A stretch of DNA of 64,000 bases from Bin87 sp965261925 (GTDB lineage: Bacteria > Chloroflexota > Dehalococcoidia > Lucifugimonadales > UBA3495), in the NCBI GenBank assembly GCA_965261925.1, contig OZ253486.1, positions 3,658,001 through 3,722,000 on the forward strand, given 5' to 3'. The notes beneath the pieces are model-generated. The model made no database searches, was not told where the DNA came from, and saw only the letters and a list, made by a program, of their open reading frames with translations. The position numbers and the translations under genes were made by a program. Below, one piece after another: positions 26,129 to 34,431 of this stretch. How positions within the stretch are numbered: position 1 is the stretch's first letter; each line of letters begins with the position of its first letter.

Positions 26129-27358
26129 CTATGCCGCCCCCACCGTCTTCCCGTCCACCAGCGCGGTGATCTCTGCCGCGCTGTACCCGTGCTCGGCCAG
26201 GATCTCCCGGCTGTGTTGGCCCAGCGCCGGCCCCCGGGTGCGGATGCTGCCCGGCGTCGCGGACAGTTTCACGGGGATGCCAATGTGGTTCAGCTCGCCC
26301 AGTTCCGGGTCGTCCAGCGTGACCTTCATGTCCCGGGCCAGCACCTGTTCGTCGCTGTAGACCTGCTCCATGTCGTAGATGGGCCCGGCCACCACGCCGG
26401 CCGCTTCCAGCAGTTCCAGCCAGTGGGCCGTGGTGTGCTCCGCCAGGATGCCCTCCAGGAGTTCGGCCAACTCCGCCTCTCGCGCCTTGCGGTCGTTGGG
26501 CTCCAGGTAGCGCTCGTCCTCGATGAGGGCTTCCTGCCCGATGGCCCGGCAGAACTGTTCCCAAGTCGGCTGCGACGCCGCGCCGATGTTGATGTAGCCG
26601 TCGCTGGTGCGCAGCGACTGGTACGGCGCGTTCACCCGGTGGGCCGACCCCAGCGGCCCCGGTATCTCGCCGTTCGCGAAGTATTCCGACGACTCCCACA
26701 CCGTGAACGCGATGCCCGCTTCCAGCAGCGACCCGTCCACCTGCTGCCCCTGACCCGTCCGCTGCGCGTGGATGTAGGCGGCCAGGATCCCAACGGCGGT
26801 GAAACTGCCCGCTCCGATGTCCGTGATCGGCACACCCACCTTGGCCGGCGGCCCGCCCGGGAACCCGGTAATCGACATCAGCCCGCTCATGCCCTGCGCC
26901 ACCAGGTCGAACCCGCCCCGGTTGCGATACGGCCCGGTCCCGCCGAACCCCGATATGCTGGCGTAAACCAGCCTGGGGTTGATCTTCGCCAGCGCCTCGT
27001 ATCCCAGCCCCAGTCGATCCATAACGCCCGGCCGGAAGTTCTCCACCACGATGTCGGACGTCTCCGCCATCCGCCGGAACACCGCCTTGCCCTCGTCCGC
27101 GCGCAGATCCAGGGCGATGCTGCGCTTGTTACGGTTCAGCGCCAGAAACCCCATCGCGATGTCCGGGGTCAGGCGCGAACCCATGCGGCGGGTGTCGTCG
27201 CCGGTGCCCGGCCGCTCAACCTTGACGACGTTGGCCCCCATGTCGGCCAGCAGCATGGTGCACATCGGGCCGGCCATGATCTGGGTCAGGTCCAGCACCT
27301 TGACGCCGGCCAGTGGCCCGGCGGGATGGCTGTTCTGGGTTAGATCGCTCTGGGTCAT
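26129..27358 (-). CDS. Family III (CaiB/BaiF) CoA-transferase
   Basis: A 409-residue CoA-transferase with all family blocks: AGVKVLDLTQIMAGPMCTML, GANVVKVERPGTGDDTR, SDIVVENFRPGVMDRLG, SGFGGTGPYRNRGGFD and TGQGQQVDGSLLEAG. The catalytic Asp is present in GVPITDIGAGSFTAVG. I start at the ATG at 27358 (MTQSDL), preceded by CAGGTGAG; the frame extends a further 47 codons but overlaps the divergent methyltransferase promoter. It shares its upstream region with the plus-strand restriction-modification genes. Substrates are unknown. Confidence 0.88.
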   Translation of the reverse strand: MTQSDLTQNSHPAGPLAGVKVLDLTQIMAGPMCTMLLADMGANVVKVERPGTGDDTRRMGSRLTPDIAMGFLALNRNKRSIALDLRADEGKAVFRRMAETSDIVVENFRPGVMDRLGLGYEALAKINPRLVYASISGFGGTGPYRNRGGFDLVAQGMSGLMSITGFPGGPPAKVGVPITDIGAGSFTAVGILAAYIHAQRTGQGQQVDGSLLEAGIAFTVWESSEYFANGEIPGPLGSAHRVNAPYQSLRTSDGYINIGAASQPTWEQFCRAIGQEALIEDERYLEPNDRKAREAELAELLEGILAEHTTAHWLELLEAAGVVAGPIYDMEQVYSDEQVLARDMKVTLDDPELGELNHIGIPVKLSATPGSIRTRGPALGQHSREILAEHGYSAAEITALVDGKTVGAA

Positions 27359-27386
27359 TGGTCTCACCTGATCTGTGGCGGGCGGT

Positions 27387-27416
27387 TTGACGCCTGTTAT
27401 TGGCGCACGGGATAAT
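27387..27416 (+). promoter_or_regulatory. Candidate sigma-70-type promoter for the methyltransferase operon
   Basis: TTGACG (27387-27392) and GATAAT (27411-27416) are separated by 18 bp, a good vegetative promoter. The expected start point lies about 20 bp before the ATG at 27441, and a GGAGG ribosome site lies at 27429-27433. Confidence 0.65.
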
Positions 27417-27440
27417 GCGGCCTCGCGTTGGAGGCACGGG

Positions 27441-28313
27441 ATGAGCGAGATTATACTCGGCGACAATTTGGATGTCCTGCGGACGCTCCCCGACCGCACG
27501 TTCCAGTTGATCTACGTCGATCCTCCCTTTAACACCGGCAAGTCTCAATCCCGCACCCGCATCCGGGTGACCCCGGACCCCGACGGGGACCGCACCGGTT
27601 TCCAGGGCCGCCGCTACCGCACCCAGGTCGTCGGCTCCAGCGAGTACGCCGACATCTTCGACGACTACATCGGGTTCCTCCGCCCCCGCATGGAGGAGGC
27701 CTACCGGGTGCTGGACGACCACGGGAGCCTGTTCTTCCACGTCGACTACCGCGAGGTCCACTACTGCAAGGTGATGCTCGACGAAATCTTCGGCCGAGAG
27801 TCCTTCATCAACGAGATCATCTGGGCCTACGACTACGGCGGCCGCCCCAAGACCCGCTGGCCGGCCAAGCACGACAACATCCTCTGGTACGCCAAGGATC
27901 CTAACCTCTACACCTTCAACTACGACGCCATGGACCGCATCCCCTACATGGCCCCCGGCCTGGTCGGCCCCGAGAAGGCCGCTCGCGGCAAGACGCCCAC
28001 CGATACCTGGTGGCACACCATCGTCACCGGCAAGGAGAAGACCGGCTACTCCACCCAGAAGCCTCTCGCCATCGTTGGCCGCATCGTCCGCGTCCACTCC
28101 AACCCCGGCGACCACCTGCTCGACTTCTTCGCCGGCAGCGGCACCCTCGGCGAGGCCGCCTACCGGGAGGGCCGGGAGTTCACTTTGATCGACAATAATG
28201 TCGAGGCGGTGGAGGTGATGCAACGTCGCCTAGCACACTGTGGTATCGTGAAAATAAGGGGCGACGACTTGCTTCCTCGAGACCCCGAAGAAACCGCGCC
28301 AAAACTGTTTTAG
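27441..28313 (+). CDS. Type II-like DNA methyltransferase (N6-adenine or N4-cytosine, beta class)
   Basis: A 290-residue site-specific amino-methyltransferase. The catalytic motif IV is DPPF (residues 27-30) near the N-terminus, and the SAM-binding motif DFFAGSGTLGEAAYREGR lies near residue 228, the order that defines the beta class. Between them are a long target-recognition segment and GYSTQKPLAIVGRIVRV, typical of this class. The ATG at 27441 has a GGAGG site upstream; the frame from 27375 overlaps the promoter. Downstream in the same direction is a small protein with a nuclease-like D-ExK motif, so the pair is probably a type II restriction-modification system. The recognition sequence is unknown. 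Confidence 0.9.
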   Translation: MSEIILGDNLDVLRTLPDRTFQLIYVDPPFNTGKSQSRTRIRVTPDPDGDRTGFQGRRYRTQVVGSSEYADIFDDYIGFLRPRMEEAYRVLDDHGSLFFHVDYREVHYCKVMLDEIFGRESFINEIIWAYDYGGRPKTRWPAKHDNILWYAKDPNLYTFNYDAMDRIPYMAPGLVGPEKAARGKTPTDTWWHTIVTGKEKTGYSTQKPLAIVGRIVRVHSNPGDHLLDFFAGSGTLGEAAYREGREFTLIDNNVEAVEVMQRRLAHCGIVKIRGDDLLPRDPEETAPKLF

Positions 28314-28323
28314 GTGCACCGTG

Positions 28324-28881
28324 ATGACGCAGCACATTCAGGATCACGACGTCAACCATCTCTCCACAATTGCTGCCAACTTAAAAATCGATTACATCCA
28401 AGACCAGGATCGATGGAGCAACAGTCCGTTTGGGTGGCTTAGGAATCTTCCGTCTCGACGACGAGGGGCAGTATTCGAAAAGTTGGTCGCAGAATTGTGT
28501 GCGGAGAGCGACCCTGATGTTTCAGCGTCTCCACACAGCGACGCAGACATGGTGATTTCCGGTGCTCGCGTGGAAGTCAAAGGCTCCACTCTGTGGGAAA
28601 CCGGCACGTATACGTTCCAACAAATCAGGGACCAAAATTACCGCGTGCTCGTGTGCTTGGGCATCAGTCCGTTCGACGCGCATTGTTGGGCCATACCCAA
28701 AGAAGAAATCATGCGGTTGTGGCGCTCAGGCGAGATCCGTTCACAACATGGGGGAATCCATGGTACGGACACTGCGTGGATAACCATAGACCCTAAGAAC
28801 CCGCCTACCTGGATACGAACGTACGGCGGTTCACTGTCTGCGGGGTTGGCAAGTCTTCGCAACCTCGTCGCACGGAACTGA
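28324..28881 (+). CDS. Probable restriction endonuclease partner (PD-(D/E)xK-like)
   Basis: A 185-residue protein starting 10 bp after the methyltransferase stop; a GTG one codon earlier (28321) is an alternative start. The central segment HSDADMVISGARVEVKGS has the spacing of the PD-(D/E)xK nuclease core (D, then E-x-K on the next strand), and RRGAVFEKLVAELCAE before it resembles the leading helix with a conserved Glu. A later strand YRVLVCLGISPFDAHCW is consistent with the fold. The gene is AT-richer than its neighbours. The association with a methyltransferase supports a restriction nuclease; no exact family is recognised. Confidence 0.65.
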   Translation: MTQHIQDHDVNHLSTIAANLKIDYIQDQDRWSNSPFGWLRNLPSRRRGAVFEKLVAELCAESDPDVSASPHSDADMVISGARVEVKGSTLWETGTYTFQQIRDQNYRVLVCLGISPFDAHCWAIPKEEIMRLWRSGEIRSQHGGIHGTDTAWITIDPKNPPTWIRTYGGSLSAGLASLRNLVARN

Positions 28882-28904
28882 TTCCGCCCAGGGCTCAAAT
28901 CCTA

Positions 28905-29564
28905 ATGACCGATCCAACTCCACCAGACGGCGCATCTGAACACATCACCCTCGCCCAAATTCTCTCGTTGCAGGCGGAAAACGCCCGGGCGATCGCAGAA
29001 TTGAGTGCCGTTCAACTACAGAACGCTGAAACAGTTAGGCGACTGTCCACAGCCGTCAACCAGCTACGTAGCGAGCAGAACCATACGTCCAACGATGTCT
29101 CGACCTTGAAGGGTTGGGGGTTGGAGAATCTGTGCGAACGACATCCCGAACTATTCGCCGCCGGCCTCCAATTACGTAGCGCAGAGCTAATCCCTACGAC
29201 CACTATTATCGACATCGCTAACGCCGCGCACGAACGCGGTATCATTAACAGGGACCAACGTGCCAGCATTACCAGCGCCGACGTCTATTTTTATGGCCGC
29301 ACCGACGCCGATGACACTCCCGCTTGCCTGTTAGTGCAGGTTTCCTTCGCTGTGAAATCCCACGACGTTCAAAGGGCGTTTGACCAAGCAGGCATATTGA
29401 GCGAGATCATTCGGCAATATCAACCCCGTCACATCAATGGTAAAGCGATCCCAGTCGTATCCGGGACCGTAATTGATCCCGATGCTTCGGATCTTGCGGC
29501 TGATCTCGGCGTCACCTATGTCCCGATCCACAACGGCAACCAACTGACCAATCCTCCGGAATAA
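28905..29564 (+). CDS. Unknown coiled-coil protein with a possible nuclease-like domain
   Basis: A 219-residue protein 23 bp after the putative restriction enzyme. Residues 15-75 form a likely coiled coil (LQAENARAIAELSAVQLQNA). The C-terminal half has a strand-helix pattern (ITSADVYFYGRTD, then ACLLVQVSFAVKSHDVQRAF) that resembles a degenerate PD-(D/E)xK core in which the second acidic residue is Gln, as in some DUF3782-like proteins. No clear catalytic triad. It may be a third component of the restriction module or an independent gene. Composition is AT-richer than the following radical SAM gene. Confidence 0.5.
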   Translation: MTDPTPPDGASEHITLAQILSLQAENARAIAELSAVQLQNAETVRRLSTAVNQLRSEQNHTSNDVSTLKGWGLENLCERHPELFAAGLQLRSAELIPTTTIIDIANAAHERGIINRDQRASITSADVYFYGRTDADDTPACLLVQVSFAVKSHDVQRAFDQAGILSEIIRQYQPRHINGKAIPVVSGTVIDPDASDLAADLGVTYVPIHNGNQLTNPPE

Positions 29565-29577
29565 GGAGCATACCGAG

Positions 29578-31038
29578 TTGACCTCCAATAACCGAATCAA
29601 GCAGGACGCCGACTATATCTTTCACGAACTCACCCGCTCCATCTGTCCCGAATGCAAGGCGGTCATCGACGCCCAGATCATCATCCGCGATAACAAGGTC
29701 TACATGCGGAAGCGTTGCCCTGAGCACGGCTGGTTCGAGGGTATCATCAGCTCCGACGCCGAGATGTACGTCGGCAGCGTCAGGTTCAACAAGCCGGGCA
29801 CCATCCCTCTCGACTTCAGCACCGAGGTGAAGGATGGTTGCCCGCTGGACTGTGGCCTCTGCCCCGAGCACAAGCAGCACATCTGCCTGGCCCTCATCGA
29901 GGTCAACACCGCCTGCAACCTGAACTGCCCCGTCTGCTTCGCCAACGCCGGCGCCGGCTACAGCCTCACGCTGGAGCAGGTCGAGTCCATGCTCGACCGC
30001 TTCGTGGAGATCGAGGGCGACCCGGAGGTGGTCCAGTTCAGCGGCGGCGAGCCCACCATCCACCCGCAACTTCCCGAGATGATCCAGGCCGCCAAGGACC
30101 GCGGCATCCGCCAGGTGATGATCAACACCAACGGCGTGCGCCTGGCCCGCGACGACCGCTTCCTCGCGCAGATGGCCGCCCTTGACCCGGTGGTCTACTT
30201 CCAGTTCGACGGCCTCCGCGAGGAGACCTACCTGACCATCCGTGGCGAACCCCTGCTGGACACCAAGATGCGCGCCCTTGACCGCCTGGCCGAAGCCGGC
30301 ATGACCGCCGTGCTGGTCGCGGCCATCGAGCGCGATGTGAACACCGACGAGGTGGGCGGCATCGTCGAGTTCGGCCTGAAGCATCCGGCGGTGCGTGGCG
30401 TGGTGTTCCAGCCCGTCACCCACGTCGGACGCCACATCGAGTTCGACCCCATGACGCGCGTCACCATCCCCGACATCATCCACGGGGTGGTCGACCAGAC
30501 CAACGGCCGCTTTGTGCTGGAGGACTTCGTTCCCGTACCCTGCTGCTTCCCCACCTGCCAGGTCAACTCCTACCTCTTCGTCGACGGCGACACCGTCACG
30601 CCCTTGCCGAGACTACTGGACATCGACCAGTACCTGGACTACATCACCAACCGCGCCCTCCCCAAGCCCCCCAACGCCGCCGACATCCAGACCGCCCTGG
30701 AGGGCCTCTGGTCCGCCTCCGCCGTTGCCGGAACCGAAAAGACCGCCGGCCAGTTCGAGTGCGCCTGTGGCCCTGGCCTCGACCTCCCCTACGAGATCAA
30801 CCACCTCAAGGACCACGTCTTCCAGATCGCCATCAAGGACTTCCTGGACGCCTGGACCTTCAACGTCAAGCAGGTCATGAAGTGCTGCGTCGGCATCCTC
30901 ACGCCCGACGGCCGCGCCATCCCCTTCTGCGCCTACAACTCCGTCGGCTACCGCGAGCAGATCCGGGAGCAGCTCACGATGGACCAGGGTCGGCAGAAGG
31001 TCCTGGCCGTCTCGCGCAACCGGGAAGAAAAGGCGTAA
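29578..31038 (+). CDS. Radical SAM protein of the tetraether lipid synthase (Tes/MJ0619)-like family
   Basis: A 486-residue radical SAM enzyme. The N-terminal metal-binding segment has C23-x2-C26 and C47 (SICPECKAVID, KRCPEHGWFEG), as in the rubredoxin-like part of archaeal Tes. A second cysteine set (GCPLDCGLCPEH; C88, C92, C95) precedes the radical SAM motif CNLNCPVC (C113, C117, C120), followed by the QFSGGEPT SAM loop. Further C-terminal cysteines (VPCCFPTCQ, CACGPG, KCCVGI) suggest auxiliary clusters. The TTG start has an AAGGAG site 10 bp upstream. A methyltransferase gene follows 12 bp later and a PlsY-like gene after that, so a lipid-modifying role is plausible. Tes joins lipid tails by C-C bond formation; whether this protein does so is unknown. 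Confidence 0.8.
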   Translation: MTSNNRIKQDADYIFHELTRSICPECKAVIDAQIIIRDNKVYMRKRCPEHGWFEGIISSDAEMYVGSVRFNKPGTIPLDFSTEVKDGCPLDCGLCPEHKQHICLALIEVNTACNLNCPVCFANAGAGYSLTLEQVESMLDRFVEIEGDPEVVQFSGGEPTIHPQLPEMIQAAKDRGIRQVMINTNGVRLARDDRFLAQMAALDPVVYFQFDGLREETYLTIRGEPLLDTKMRALDRLAEAGMTAVLVAAIERDVNTDEVGGIVEFGLKHPAVRGVVFQPVTHVGRHIEFDPMTRVTIPDIIHGVVDQTNGRFVLEDFVPVPCCFPTCQVNSYLFVDGDTVTPLPRLLDIDQYLDYITNRALPKPPNAADIQTALEGLWSASAVAGTEKTAGQFECACGPGLDLPYEINHLKDHVFQIAIKDFLDAWTFNVKQVMKCCVGILTPDGRAIPFCAYNSVGYREQIREQLTMDQGRQKVLAVSRNREEKA

Positions 31039-31050
31039 GGCTCGCGTTCG

Positions 31051-31839
31051 ATGCTCGACACCTACGCCGCCAAGATCTGCTGCGCCGACCTCTATTCATC
31101 GGAACTGGCCCGCCTCATCCTGGGCGATAGCCTGCATCCCGGCGGCCTGCGCGCCACCAACCGCCTGGGCCGCGCCATGGGGTTGCAGGCCGGCTGGCGC
31201 GTGCTGGACCTCGCCTGCGGCCTGGGCACCAGCGCAACGGCCATCTCGAGGGTTTTCCGTTGTCATGTCACCGGCCTCGAACTGGGAGCGGAGGCTTCAG
31301 TGTCTTCGCGGCGGCGCGCCCTGGATCAGCCCGTCCCTGCCGACGTCGCTTTCGTGCGCGGCGACGCGGAATTGCCGCCCTTTCGCGATGGCGCATTCGA
31401 CGCAGTCATCATCGAGTGCGCCACCAGCCTTTTCGTGGACAAGGCCGCCGCCATCGCCCGGGTGCGCCGCCTGCTCCGGCCCGGGGGCGTCGTCGGCATC
31501 TCCGACGTGACGGTGGAGCCGGGCAGCCTGCCGCCCGAGCTGGACGGAACGGTCGGCATGATGCTCTGCCTCACCGATGCTCTTCCCGCCAACGGCTACC
31601 AACGGCTGCTGGAGGAGGCCGGCTTCATCACGGGCGAACCCGAAGACCTGTCTGGAGAGGTGATGGCCCTTCTGTCCGACTTGCGGGCCAGGCTGGCCCT
31701 CGGCAGCGGCGCCCTGACCGCCGGCGAGCTGCCCTCCGACCTGGCGGAGTCCGCGCCTGGCTTACTGGACCGGGTCGAGGTATCGGTTTCCCGGGGACAG
31801 ATCGGTTACTGGTTATACGTAGGCCGCAACCCGGATTGA
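31051..31839 (+). CDS. Class I SAM-dependent methyltransferase
   Basis: A 262-residue methyltransferase directly after the Tes-like gene. The SAM-binding motif I is VLDLACGLGTSAT (about 50-62), followed by HVTGLELGAEA (motif II), FVRGDAELPPFRDGAFD and VIIECATSLFVDK (motif IV region), then LRPGGVVGISDV. The layout resembles UbiE and arsenite-methyltransferase-like small-molecule enzymes. The extra C-terminal region (about 190-262) is alanine/leucine rich. The substrate is unknown; co-location with the radical SAM gene suggests that they act on the same compound. Confidence 0.82.
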   Translation: MLDTYAAKICCADLYSSELARLILGDSLHPGGLRATNRLGRAMGLQAGWRVLDLACGLGTSATAISRVFRCHVTGLELGAEASVSSRRRALDQPVPADVAFVRGDAELPPFRDGAFDAVIIECATSLFVDKAAAIARVRRLLRPGGVVGISDVTVEPGSLPPELDGTVGMMLCLTDALPANGYQRLLEEAGFITGEPEDLSGEVMALLSDLRARLALGSGALTAGELPSDLAESAPGLLDRVEVSVSRGQIGYWLYVGRNPD

Positions 31840-31851
31840 GCCCGGCCCCTG

Positions 31852-31860
31852 TGCTATCAT
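31852..31860 (+). promoter_or_regulatory. Candidate extended -10 promoter for the PlsY-like gene
   Basis: TGCTATCAT fits an extended -10 element and lies 32 bp before the PlsY-like ATG at 31892. Confidence 0.45.
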
Positions 31861-31891
31861 CTGCGCCATCCGGCCGGCCGCAATCCCCTCA

Positions 31892-32632
31892 ATGTTTTTA
31901 GACGAACTTCTGCCTCTGATCCCGCGCGTGCTCGCGGCGGCGCTGGTCGGTTATCTCCTCGGCAGCATTCCCTTCGCCTACCTGGTGGCCCGCCTCAAGG
32001 GCGTGGACATCTTCGCCACCGGGAGCCGTCGTGCCGGCACCGCCAACGTGTTCTGGCAGGTGGGTCGCCGCCGCGGGATGCTGGTATTCGCGTGCGACGT
32101 GATTAAGGGAGCAGTGGCGGTGGTCGTCGCCTGGATGCTCGGCGTGCCCGAGTTGGCTGCGATCGTCGCCGGAGCGGCCGCCATTGCCGGTCACTGGAAG
32201 AGCATATTCACCGGCTTCAAGGGCGGAGACGGCATGGTCGTGCTGGTCGGCGTTTCCCTGGCCTACCTCAGCTGGTACATCCTGCTGGGCATCGCCGTCG
32301 GTATCGTCACCGTGCTGCTCTTCCGCCGTTCAGTGTTCCGTTCGTCCATCGGCATATTCATGGGGTTTGGGGTCATGTTGGCCCTGAACACCCTGCACGG
32401 GCAGAGCTGGTCCGTCATGTTCGGGTTGACCGCACTGGCCATGGTGGTCATCACCCACAACATCCTGACCCATGCCGACCACCGTCCCGACAAGGTCGCC
32501 GCCATCGATCCCGACATCCTCATTGAAGACCGGCCCGAAATTCTTGGCGAAGCCGCCCGCCTGAGCGAAGAGGCAATCCTCCTCGACGTCCTCCCGCCCG
32601 ACGACGAGAGCGAGACCCAGCGCCCGACTTGA
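31892..32632 (+). CDS. PlsY-like glycerol-3-phosphate acyltransferase paralogue
   Basis: A 246-residue membrane protein of the PlsY family, which transfers an acyl group from acyl-phosphate to glycerol-3-phosphate. The family motifs are recognisable but altered: LLGSIPFAYLVAR (motif 1 region) is normal; ATGSRRAGTANVFWQVG replaces the usual GSGNIGATNV; and AGHWKSIFTGFKGGDGM replaces the usual GFRGGKGVAT. At least five hydrophobic helices follow. A charged C-terminal tail (about 200-246, rich in Glu and Asp) is unusual. The changes suggest a paralogue with a different acceptor or a structural role. It is the third gene of the Tes-like cluster. Confidence 0.8.
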   Translation: MFLDELLPLIPRVLAAALVGYLLGSIPFAYLVARLKGVDIFATGSRRAGTANVFWQVGRRRGMLVFACDVIKGAVAVVVAWMLGVPELAAIVAGAAAIAGHWKSIFTGFKGGDGMVVLVGVSLAYLSWYILLGIAVGIVTVLLFRRSVFRSSIGIFMGFGVMLALNTLHGQSWSVMFGLTALAMVVITHNILTHADHRPDKVAAIDPDILIEDRPEILGEAARLSEEAILLDVLPPDDESETQRPT

Positions 32633-32759
32633 GCGCCGCTTCCGGTTCGCTCCCGCGCCTTCCTTCACGCCATAGCTTGCTCATCGCCCGCGGTCTTAAA
32701 GTTGACTTCCTCCTCTACGGCGACCTATCCTTGCAGCAACATCTGTGGGGACCGGGGCC

Positions 32760-32948
32760 ATGTGGGACAAGATATTCACGACCGCACTGATAGCTTACTC
32801 TATCAGTCTCGTAGTGTTCTTGTTGGGACACTACGTTTTGCAAACCAACCCCGTGATCATAACCGGGATAGCGCTGATGGGCGTGACCAGCCTCGCCATG
32901 GCTATCTCCGGCCTGGTGCTGGTGTTCAATATCAAGCCCCGAACGTAG
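32760..32948 (+). CDS. Very small membrane protein
   Basis: About 62 residues from the ATG at 32760 (a GTG at 32745 would add five). Two hydrophobic helices fill most of it (TTALIAYSISLVVFLLGHYV and IITGIALMGVTSLAMAISGL). Composition is lower in GC than the surrounding genes. The next gene begins 6 bp after its stop and is also a two-helix membrane protein, so the two look like a pair. No family recognised. Confidence 0.5.
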   Translation: MWDKIFTTALIAYSISLVVFLLGHYVLQTNPVIITGIALMGVTSLAMAISGLVLVFNIKPRT

Positions 32949-32954
32949 TTTCGG

Positions 32955-33185
32955 ATGCTCTACCTGTATGGGTTGCAAGCCGTTGCCGCCACGCTCATTT
33001 TGGTATTGGCGGTACTGGGAAGCATCTTTATCGTCGTTGTAATCTTGACTTTATGGAACCACTTTACCGTCGATAGATTGCTCGGGATAGTAGGCGCTCT
33101 GGGAGGTATCGGGTGGTTGGCGGGGGTATTGCTACGCGTGCTTCGGAGCTGGTTACGTAACACCGAATTAGACGAGTACAGCTAG
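32955..33185 (+). CDS. Very small membrane protein
   Basis: A 76-residue protein with two hydrophobic helices (AATLILVLAVLGSIFIVVVI and IVGALGGIGWLAGVLLRVL) and a polar C-terminus. It starts 6 bp after the preceding small membrane-protein gene. It ends 4 bp before the convergent TPR gene. Unknown function; coding is inferred from the paired arrangement and the clean hydrophobic pattern. Confidence 0.5.
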   Translation: MLYLYGLQAVAATLILVLAVLGSIFIVVVILTLWNHFTVDRLLGIVGALGGIGWLAGVLLRVLRSWLRNTELDEYS

Positions 33186-33189
33186 CGCG

Positions 33190-34374
33190 CTACCCGCCCT
33201 GCCGCTCGTCCCTCAACCGGGAAAGATCCAGCACCCAGCCCAGCATCTCGTCAGATTCCGCCTCGGCGTACAACCCCGGCTGCAGCCGCACCGCCTCAGT
33301 TAGCTGCTCCGCGCACTTGGGGATGTCTCCCTGGTCGGCGTACAGCCGCGCCGCGTTGTAGTAGGCAGCGGCAAATTCGGGCACCACCGTCTGCGCCTCC
33401 AGGTAGTCGGCCAGCGCCGCCTCGGTCTCGCCCAGGCTCTCCCGCGCCGCGCCCCGGTTGCTCAGCACCTCAGCGAAATCGGGCCGCAGGCCCAACGCCG
33501 CATCGTAGTCGGCGATGGCCTCCACGTATTTCCCCTGGGCGTCGTGGGCCAACCCGCGGTTGTTGATCGCCTCAACGTCGTCGGGCCGCAGTTCGATGGC
33601 GGCGGTATAGTTCGTCACCGCGTCGTCGTACCGCCCCAGTCGGTAGCAGACCCGAGCCTTGTTGAACCGCGCGTCGGCGTTGTCAGCGTTGTGCCGGAGC
33701 GCCTCGTCGTAGTCATCCACCGCTCCCGTTCCATCACCAAGTTCGTCCCGCGCCACTCCGCGGTTCAGATAGGCGTTGGAGATGTCGGGGCGGAGGGTCA
33801 CCACTGCGTCAAAAGCTGCGATGGCATCCGCGTACCTGCCCAGGTTGTTCATTACGATCCCCTGGTTGTAGTAGGCCTGCAGGTACACCGGGTTCAGGCT
33901 GACAGCCTCCGCGTAATCCTCCAGCGCCCCGGTCGGGTCGCCAACGTCATCTTTGGCGTTGCCCCGCTGGTAGTAGGCCGGCGCGGAGAACCGGTCAAGC
34001 TCCACCGCGGCGTCCAGGGCGCTCACCGCCTCTTCCGGCCTTCGTCGTCGCAGGCAGGTCACGCCCAGGTTGAACCGGACCGCGAAGTCATCTGGGCGCT
34101 CTGTGGTCATCCCCTGGAACACGGTGTACGCCTCCGCGTATCGACCGATGGCGAAGCAGCCGTTGCCAAAGATCAGGCTGCTGGGGCTGCGTCCTTTCCT
34201 CAGCCCGGCATCCGCCTCCGCCAACTGGTCAAGCAGCGAGGCGACTTCGTCAGCGTCCTCGCCGGTAAGGCGTCCGCCCCGAGGCCGGGGCGTCAGCGCG
34301 GCCGAGCCCAGCCCATGCCATTCCAGCAGGCCGGCCAACCGGCCCAATAACTTGTCCGCGGTTGCGCTGCTCAT
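33190..34374 (-). CDS. TPR-repeat protein
   Basis: A protein of about 394 residues built almost entirely of tetratricopeptide repeats from about residue 65 on. Eight or more repeats of the W/Y-x2-R/Q-G-x7-G pattern are visible, for example AYYQRGNAKDDVGDPTGALE, AYLNRGVARDELGDGTGAVD and AINNRGLAHDAQGKYVEAIA. TPR proteins mediate protein-protein contacts. The start could be the ATG at 34374 or five codons earlier at 34389. It has no signal peptide or membrane segment. A second TPR protein at 39505-40518 has similar repeats. Partner unknown. Confidence 0.82.
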   Translation of the reverse strand: MSSATADKLLGRLAGLLEWHGLGSAALTPRPRGGRLTGEDADEVASLLDQLAEADAGLRKGRSPSSLIFGNGCFAIGRYAEAYTVFQGMTTERPDDFAVRFNLGVTCLRRRRPEEAVSALDAAVELDRFSAPAYYQRGNAKDDVGDPTGALEDYAEAVSLNPVYLQAYYNQGIVMNNLGRYADAIAAFDAVVTLRPDISNAYLNRGVARDELGDGTGAVDDYDEALRHNADNADARFNKARVCYRLGRYDDAVTNYTAAIELRPDDVEAINNRGLAHDAQGKYVEAIADYDAALGLRPDFAEVLSNRGAARESLGETEAALADYLEAQTVVPEFAAAYYNAARLYADQGDIPKCAEQLTEAVRLQPGLYAEAESDEMLGWVLDLSRLRDERQGG

Positions 34375-34431
34375 CGCCCGGCCATCCAACTCGGCGCGCC
34401 GCCCGTAGCCGGCAGCGCCCCAAGAGGCGCT

